In this document: positions 56,240 through 64,000 of the stretch, in pieces
How positions within the stretch are numbered: the stretch's first letter is position 1
How the letters are laid out: each line of letters opens with the position of its first letter
DNA from: Chrysomallon squamiferum
Lineage: Eukaryota; Mollusca; Gastropoda; Neomphalida; Peltospiridae
Length of the DNA stretch: 64,000 bases
Reading direction: 5' to 3'
Assembly: GCA_012295275.1 (NCBI GenBank)
Contig: CM022671.1
Span: 36,715,683-36,779,682 of the forward strand
Made by a program: the position numbers and the translations under genes
Notes under the pieces: generated by a model
The model's input: only the letters and a program-made list of their open reading frames with translations
What the model was told of the DNA's origin: nothing
Databases searched by the model: none

Positions 56240-58724
56240 AGTTCTGATTCACTTCATGGCTTCTCGTGTTTTCCACTCATTAATCTCTTGTTGTTTAAAC
56301 AATTCTGTTTTATTTTCACACTCCAATACATTTAATGTTCACATTTTATTAAATTTATTTATTAGCATTATATATTGTAATATAAAATAATTTTAAAGTT
56401 TCAGAATAAATTATCAACAAATATATTAAACAGTAATTATTCAATGTTTTTATTATACCATGTTTATATAGCACCTTTTCCATGCTAAGTTAGCTCAAGA
56501 TAGATTTACAATGTAAACTATTAAAATAAAATATAATAAGAAATGGATATAAACGTTAAAATAAATGTAAACATAATAACTGGTGGCAAAAATAAATGAA
56601 TCACATTTCATAATTTGTTTAAAAATGTTGTACTAGGGCGGCGAAATTAGTTAACAAGCAGACAACCGCACGCTTTTCTTTTTTTTTTTTTTTTTTTCTT
56701 GTTTTTATTGTCAATGACATAAAATTATCATTATCAGCTAAATCTTTTAGTAATATTATTCAGATAATGACATCTTTTAACAAAATCTTTTACTGATATT
56801 TTTATAATTTGTAATTCCCGATTTCTTATCTCCCAAATCTTGGAAACAGTGCTCAAATAACAAAACAGTCTAATCCGACTGATCCAAGTTTTCTCACGTA
56901 TAACTTATTTTTCTTCAGTTTTCTTTGTCTTGTAGTTCTGGTTTATACCGTATAGCAGATTTTGTCTGTCTTTGCTTTTACTGTATTATTGATGTGACCT
57001 ATTATGTTACATATCAGACCTATATTATAATATATATCTCACTTTTGCAGTGTTACATATCTCATTTATGTTACATTTTCTGAGTTGTGCTATGTTACAT
57101 ATGACACTTGTGTTGTGTTACGTGTTACAAATCTGTCCTAGGTTGTTATAGATAGTCTTACATATTTGTCTATGCCGTGTTGCACGTCAACGTCATGTTA
57201 CATGTCCAGTTACACGACCTGTTAAACGTCTGGTCAACAGATTTGATGTGTAAATGTTTTGTAAGTAGTCTGCAGTGTGTTACAGAATTTGCGTGTTTGC
57301 GTGTTAACATTTAATATATGTATTTGCTGAATGTGGTGTTACTTTGCAGGTTTTCTTTGATATAAATAAATGCGTACACCATGCAGGTAAATTTTAAAAG
57401 AAAATATTTTACAACAGATACGCCTGATAACGTGTTGCTTTGAGTCACAGTGTGTCTACCGAAGCCTGAATTCCCACTAACCTAATATTATTGTAAGAAA
57501 TTAGTTCGGCTAACTGTCAGGATCATATTGTATCTGTAAGTATTAATAATGTATATAATAATTACCTGTAGTCGATGTTATAATATAAATAACAGAATAC
57601 GGATAATAATAAATACAACAAAAATATTACTACTACTACAAAATAAATAAATGGATAAATAAACCAGTTCTTAGAAAACTTAGATTCCTGGCAAATTTAC
57701 TTCAAAAGAGGGAGTCACGCTTCCTAAGACTGAGAGGTCCAAAAAAAAAAAAAAAAAAGTTCTCTGAAACTACTAAAGTGATATATTTCACACCCGGATT
57801 CATTCCATGAATATCTGCACACCACAGAGAAAAGCAGAAAAGTTGTTGTTGTGCGATTAGTAACTTCTTTCATACCAATATGGAATTTAGAGAAAAAAAA
57901 AAAAATAATAAGTTGTTTGTGATGATACAGAAAACGTGTATCCATCAGGGCATCCATGGAAGGTGCGAATTCCAGTTTTGCGTGTCATTTGTATGTTTAA
58001 TTTATCGATTTTTAAATATTTTTTAAAATAAATAACCAATTAAGTATAGATTCCGGACTTATGTACATAGATCTGGTTCACACATGTATATTTAGGAAAA
58101 CTGGAATAATTTAATTTTTAAATCATCTCAATCTTATGCAGATTTCGTTATTTCTTCTTCTTCTTTTTTTCTTCTAATTTTTTTCGTTCTTTCCATTTCA
58201 TCCTCTTCTTGTTATTATTATTATTTTGTTTTTATCCCATGCTGCTCTTTCGAATTACCCTCCAACAATTGTATGGGTTTGACATCAGTAGATTTTCGTA
58301 GAACGATTGATCTACGTAATTCGGGAATGATGACTTTTTCTTTTCTTTTTCTTTTCTTCTTTCTTTCTTCTTCTTCTTATTATTATTATGTTAAAAAAAA
58401 GAAAAAAAATATTACGCACGTAATTCTAAAAGAATAAGGTAACTGATTAAAAAAAATATATATATTCTGAATATAACGGACACAAACACAATCGAATACA
58501 GGTAAACAATGGTTATAGAAGTTATTTTTAGAATATTATTCTCGGCAGGGACAAATCAATTTCATTTTATTTCTCGTCTTTTGTTTTCTTTTTCATCAAA
58601 GTTTTACGGTGTTACTCGCATTTTTATAATGTGTGATTTGAGAATTTTTAAATTATTGTTGTTTTAGGAAACGACAGATTTTTCCAGACTGGTCAACGTG
58701 TAAATTACAAATCTATCAACAAAC
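56240..58724. other. Divergent intergenic space between homeobox gene and TMBIM4
   Basis: No coding sequence seen. Contains poly-T at 56678-56698, a loose GTTACAT-rich stretch at 57000-57240, poly-A at 57741-57758 and TTC/TTA-rich tracts at 58145-58390. Confidence 0.5.
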
Positions 58725-58733
58725 ATGGCGGCG
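58719..58733 (+). promoter_or_regulatory. TISU/YY1-like start element of TMBIM4
   Basis: AACATGGCGGC around the start codon matches the YY1 core AAnATGGCGGC and differs by one base from the TISU consensus SAASATGGCGGC, an element of genes with very short 5' leaders. Confidence 0.45.
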
Positions 58734-59177
58734 CCGATGAAACTTGATAATTCTGTACCCACAAAAATGGAAGGAAAAGGTTCTGTTGTCGATGATTTTA
58801 TGTACGGTTCAAATGTTGCAACAGCACATATCTATATTCGTATGGGTAAGTAATAGATATGTATCTTCATTAATCATGAACTGAAACTTATTTGTTGGCA
58901 TCTAAACAGTTCCGGGTTTTGGTTTTTTGACTTTCAGAAGCAGCTAATGTGCTAACTGTTATAGTACTACAGTAATATTAATTCATTAGATTAACAGTAA
59001 CTGTTGTAATGTAAAAAATATTTAATTTTTAAAATTCTGTTTCTTAATTAACATTAATAAATGCAAATCCTCAAACTGTTATAAACAATTTTCATATTTA
59101 CTTATTTATTTCCTCTTATTATCATTATTTTGCAAAATGTTTGAAAAATATTTATAACTTTATTATGTCATTTATTC

Positions 59178-59226
<49 letters not shown>

Positions 59227-62200
59227 TACAAATAAAAAATAACAAACAGCAACAACAATAAACAAAGCAAACAATCCCGAAACATTTCCTGAACTTGAAG
59301 GTAGTATTTGTATATGGCACTCTTGCAGTCGATTGTTTTCACTGATAATCTGACATCAGTTTGTGTCAGTTACATAGCTACTTCTTGATTTTTTGGGTGT
59401 AAATATTTCATTACATAATACTATAAATGGCATTCTAAACAAGAAGTATGTCATACCAGATGTTCATTCTACTAAACAGGTATTTATTATGTAAAGTACT
59501 TGAACAGAACATTCTGTAAATAACTAACATAATTTTGAAGATCCCTGGAACTACATATAAATTTATAGGCAATATAATTATCTAGATTTCTCGTACAATA
59601 TATTATGTAAATTTATTAGCAATATAAATTATTATGCAAATCCCTAGAACAGTATATTATATAAATTTATAGCCACTTTAGTTGATCAGATCCCAGAACA
59701 GTATATTATATACATTTATAGCCACTATAGTTGATCAGATCTCTAGAACTGTATATTATATAAATTTATAGCCACTTTAGTTGATCAGACCCCTAGAACT
59801 GTATATTATATAAATTTACAGGCAGTATAATTGTGCAAATCTGTTGAACAGTACTTTATTTTTATAAAATGATGTGTTCTAAGGTTCACATTTTATTCAT
59901 TTTAAATCTTTGAAGGTAATAATGTATGACTAGTGAATTATCAGTCATGCTAAATGGTTAAAACTGGAACTCTATATTCTGTTTATAATTATAATATGCG
60001 ATTATTGTATCCCTTTTAAATGAAGAAAATAGATGATTATATTGATCTGATTTGAATATTAAATGTGCTGGTTTGAAACTTGAAACTTGAAAAAAATGAA
60101 CGTGCTAATCAGAGCAAGCTGTTGTGAAGCACGTCTAAGATGGCCACACTTTCTGACAGGTCAGTGGGCATGTCCATCGCAGAACTGTGCTGATTCACCT
60201 GTGATGTAAATTATAATGATAACTGCAGTCAACAACTAGAAGACAAGTAATCAATTATGTCTGAGTAACAGATGGCAGGTACATTCTGCAAACACCAGCT
60301 TATACGTCAGATAGGTTATTTGTTATTGAAAATCTATATCTGAAAAACACCAGTTTGTACAACAGACAGTTTATTTATGATTGAAAATCTATATCTGAAA
60401 AACACCAGTTTGTACAACAGACAGTTTATTTGTAATTGAAAATCTATATCTGAAAAACACCAGTTTGCACAACAGACAGTTTATTTGTAATTGAAAATCT
60501 ATATTTGAAAAACACCAGTTTATACAGCAAACATTTTATTTATAATTGAACATCTATACCTGAAAAACACCAGTTTGTACAACAGAGAGGTTATATATAA
60601 TTGAAAATCTCTGTATGAAAAACACCAGTTTATACAGCAGACAGGTTATTTATAATTGAACATCTATATCTGAAAAACACCAGTTTATACAGTAGACAGG
60701 TTATTTATAACTGAACATCTATATCTGAAAAACACCAGTTTGTATATCAGACAGGTTATTTATAATTGAAAATCTATATCTGAAAAACAGCACTTTATAC
60801 AACAGTTGGAATTATCTATTTAACATATATGTATTTTAAATAAATATATTATTTGGTTAACATTTGATATATGTTTGTGTTTACAGGTTTCTTACGGAAG
60901 GTGTATGGAATCCTCACAGCACAGATTCTTTTAACCACAGTTGTGGCTTCTATCTTCCTTCTTAATGAAAGTCTCCAACATTACGTACAACACAGGTACT
61001 TTCATTCTCACAATTACTCAAATTTCAGAATATATACAGTAGACAGGCATACTGAACATAAAACACAATATATATCACACACTAGCATACTGAATATAAT
61101 ACGCAATATATACAGTACACAGGCATACTGAACATAATAAACAGTATATACAATAGACTGGCATACTGAACATAATAAACAATATGTACAGTACACTGGC
61201 ATACTGGACATAATATGCAATATGTACAGTACACTGGCAAACTAAACATAATATGCAATATATATAGTACACTGGCATACTAAACATAATATGCAATATA
61301 TATACAGTACACTGGCATACTAAACATAATACTCAATACATATGATACTCTGGCATTATTGTTTTAGTAGTTTAACATTTACAGTAGTTGTCTACTTTCT
61401 TGTTTACGGTAGTTTAACATTTACAGTAGTTGTCTACTTTCTTGTTTAGTAGTTGTATTTAGTAGTTTTATGTACGACTGTTGTATTTACTAGTTTCATG
61501 TTTACAGTAGTTGTATTTAGTAGTTTCATATTTATGTTAGCAGTTTCATGTTTACAGTAATTGTATGTCAGCAGTTTTATATTTATGGTTGTTGTGTTTA
61601 GTAGTTTTATATTTACAGTAGTAGTATCATAGCAGTTTCATGTTTACAGTAGTTGTATTTCAGCAGTTTTATATTTAGATTAGTTGTATTTACTAGTTTT
61701 ATGTTTACAGTTATTTTATTTATTATTTTCACGTTTACAATAGTTGTATTTCAGTGGTGTTATATTTATGGTAGTTGTATTTAGTAGTTTTATGTTTATG
61801 GTTGTTGTATTTACTAGTTTCATGTTTACAGTAGTTGTATTTCAGCAGTTATATATTTATGGTAGTTTTATTTAGTAGTTTTATCATTATGGTTGTTGTA
61901 TTTACTAGTTCTATTTAGCAGTAGTTTTATATTTATGGTAGTAGTATGATAGCAGTTTCATGTTTACGGTATTTGTTAATAGTTTTATATTTACACTAGT
62001 TGTATTTAGTAGTTTTATATTTACACTAGTTGTATTTAGTAGTTTTATATTTACACTAGTTGTATTTAGTAGTTTTATATTTACACTAGTTGTATTTAAT
62101 AGTTTTATATTTACACTAGTTGTATTTAGTAGTTTTATATTTACACTAGTTGTATTTAGTAGTTTTATATTTACAGTGGATGGATGATGATGACTGCTCT

Positions 62201-63353
62201 ATTGGGAACATTTGTTGTTTTAATTGCATTGATGTGGAAACGTAATGAAACTCCTCTCAACTACATTCTTCTTGCCTTGTTTGTAAGTCTGTTGAAGTTT
62301 TTCAATTATTGCTACATAATCATTTTTACAATTAAAATAATTATACATCTGTAAATATATTTGTTTATCGTAATAGTATGTTTTTATGTTCATTATAAAA
62401 ATTTAAAACTTGTATAAAAGCTATGTTTTGTTTAAAAATATGATATTTTTCATTAACATAGTAAATAATTTATAATGTTATGCATATTAAACATTCTCTC
62501 TATTCTAACTAAACACTTAGAAAACTGGAAATTATAAAAAAAAAAAAAAAAAAACAAACAAACAAACAAAAAAACCCCAAACATATTTAACTTTATTATG
62601 GAATGTGTGTAACTGGTGTTATTTACAAGTTTTCTTGCTTTCCAGACTTTAATGGAATCTTATTCTGTTGGGGTGATAGGTATGTAACCAAAATGAATAA
62701 AAAATATTTACTCATTATAATCAGCATTGTGCAGTATGCAAAATTATAAGAAATATCTGAATGGCTTATTTTTTGAAGTCTATAATTTATCAAATGATAA
62801 AAAAATACCTGAATAGTTTATTATTATTTGAAGTGTGTATTTTATAAAATGATAAAAATATCTGAATTTCTTTTTCTGTATAATCTGTATATACTGTTAT
62901 TTTCAAGTTAAAAGTTAAATTTTGTTGAAATGTTTGAGAAATGAAAGATTGATGGAAAGTTTTACAGTCTACAGTAATGTACAATTAAAATGTTTTTCAA
63001 ATCATTTGTGGATTCTGTTCCATAGTGCACAGAAGTGTGTGAGATTTTGTGTGTGACTGCAATTGCTTCACATTCAGTAGCAATGAACGTTTCTTATGGA
63101 TATTTATAATTAATTACCTCTGATTTTATTTAAAATAACTGAACTGAACTGATGATTTTTGACATACAGCTGAGTACACTGTTATGTGTATTTTTGTGTT
63201 ATGTGTACTGTATGTCAGTAATTTGTTTCTTTCAGTGACATTTTACAATGTGAGCTCAGTTGTCGAAGCGTTTGTGTTAACTCTCGGAGTCACTCTGGCA
63301 CTCACTGTTTATACACTTCAGAGCAAACGTGACTTCAGCTCCTGGGGCGCAGG
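58725..63353 (+). CDS. TMBIM4: TMBIM4 / Lifeguard-4 (Golgi anti-apoptotic protein), 3' end outside window
   Basis: Five exons in phase: 58725-58845 (ATG), 60887-60995, 62177-62282, 62646-62679, 63236-63353, giving 162 residues; the family length is about 240, so the last membrane spans lie beyond the window. The N-terminus carries [20 protein letters not shown] then [17 protein letters not shown], the characteristic family opening (acidic DDF-YGS-VA, then FLRKVY-L). Later [20 protein letters not shown] and [16 protein letters not shown] match the conserved VxTxYTLQSKxDF region. TMBIM4 is a multi-pass Golgi/ER membrane protein that modulates calcium release and protects from apoptosis. The piece between LNYILLALF and VTFYN is [11 protein letters not shown], as expected for TM3. 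Identification by eye is strong. Confidence 0.92.
59165..59225. repeat. AAT trinucleotide tract
   Basis: Uninterrupted AAT run in TMBIM4 intron 1. Confidence 0.9.
59555..59835. repeat. 51 bp minisatellite
   Basis: About five units with GTATATTATATAAATTTATA and GCCACTTTAGTTGATCAGAT in TMBIM4 intron 1. Confidence 0.85.
60270..60810. repeat. About 55 bp minisatellite
   Basis: Ten units with CTATATCTGAAAAACACCAG and TTTGTACAACAGACAGTTTA in TMBIM4 intron 1. Confidence 0.9.
61020..61345. repeat. 38 bp minisatellite
   Basis: About eight units with ACAGTACACTGGCATACTAA and ACATAATATGCAATATAT in TMBIM4 intron 2, starting 25 bases after the donor. Confidence 0.88.
61375..62176. repeat. 30 bp minisatellite running into the TMBIM4 exon 3 acceptor
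   Basis: Loose AGTAGTTTTAT(A/G)TTTAC repeats from 61375, becoming seven near-perfect 30 bp units (AGTTTTATATTTACACTAGT plus TGTATTTAGT) at 61978-62176. The last unit ends TTTATATTTACAG, which is the exon 3 acceptor. Confidence 0.9.
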
Positions 63354-64000
63354 GTAAACCTTTTTACTTACACTAATCAGCCAAACATCTGTGTAACACA
63401 GACTTGTAATGGGGACGGTTTGTAACAGGTTTTCTCATTTTATGAATTACAAGCCCAGTGCTTCCACAATTTGTCCTGGAGAGTAACATAAAGTTTGCTG
63501 AGTTACAGACCCCTTTAATTTTATCATTCAGTAACTTGTAAGTAATAACAAATTAATTTAAAGGGGAAGAAAAAGTTAATTGTTGAACCATTTACGTACA
63601 TTAATTAACTATATTCTTGTCATTAACTTTTGTAGATGAAATGTATGATAAATGTTTTGAAATAATTGATGTTGTTTTGCAAGGAAAGGGGAGGTCCTGT
63701 TTCTTTATAAAGTTAACTGAACTTTATGCAGTTTTTGATGGGGAAGTCTTAATGTTTGAAAATAATAAAACTTAGAATAAAAACTTCATTTTGAATTACA
63801 TGATACTTCTTGATTGATCCTTTACAGAGATTCAGCAAATGGCAAAAGTCCAAATATGAACAGCTAATTGCAACAACTTGATGGTATCAAAGTTATCAAT
63901 TTAAAATAAACCTTCATTGATTTCCTATTATTTTTGAAAATAATTTCTATTCTTGAAATACAATGCAGATCAAGACTTGTTTGTTTACATAGACGGTGAT
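63354..64000 (+). other. TMBIM4 intron 5 (truncated)
   Basis: Starts with donor GTAAAC. No downstream family sequence (expected to continue GLFA-like) is seen, so the next exon lies beyond the window. Confidence 0.6.

Noticed and set aside
61960-62187. 75-codon ORF of [10 protein letters not shown] repeats
   Set aside because: Reading of the 30 bp minisatellite; exon 3 of TMBIM4 uses another frame.
63829-63880. TMBIM4 exon 6 after TTTACAG
   Set aside because: The frame does not continue the conserved TMBIM4 sequence and has a stop soon after; the true exon should be outside the window.

Overview
The window is nuclear DNA of an intron-rich, AT-rich animal. All but one of the genes are split by GT-AG introns. 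The families present (uromodulin-type D8C domain, Tudor proteins, a PRD-class homeobox, TMBIM4, a rhodopsin-like receptor) are metazoan. Scattered copies of GGGAGATAA-type motifs and the general composition suggest a lophotrochozoan, possibly a mollusc; that is inference, not proof. Exon maps were built by hand from ORFs, splice consensus and codon phase; every junction listed keeps the reading frame.

Layout. (1) 313-7907 (+): 3' part of a type I membrane protein with a D8C domain, a Ser/Thr mucin stalk, a SEA-like juxtamembrane region, one membrane span and a cytoplasmic tail. (2) 9519-30909 (-): a 16-exon Tudor-domain gene (about 1,486 residues as modelled) with a coiled coil, three extended Tudor domains and a CCCH zinc finger between Tudor 2 and 3. 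It is probably a germline/piRNA-pathway scaffold. Its 9.4 kb intron hosts (3) an intronless divergent class A GPCR at 16439-17677 (-), and another intron hosts a small Tigger/pogo-like MITE. (4) 32.6-45.1 kb: no complete gene; ETS-site promoter of the Tudor gene, a decayed element with long inverted repeats and a FLYWCH finger (36.8-39.3 kb), and a 1.3 kb tandem duplication (41.6-43.9 kb) that appears to duplicate a 27 bp microexon of the next gene. (5) 45178-51870 (+): 13 exons of a type II membrane protein with a HIT/GalT-like nucleotidyl-transferase domain. (6) 54239-55949 (-): PRD-like homeobox gene with an octapeptide. (7) 58725-63353 (+): first five exons of TMBIM4 (Golgi anti-apoptotic protein), running off the right edge.

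The genes are functionally unrelated and do not form an operon. Pairs 1/2 and 5/6 converge; 2/5 and 6/7 diverge. The most striking window-wide property is the density of minisatellites with 26-86 bp units: many introns carry one, each with its own unit. Several touch functional signals: a coding array in the Tudor gene, a start codon with repeated uORFs in the GPCR, and splice sites in the Tudor and TMBIM4 genes.
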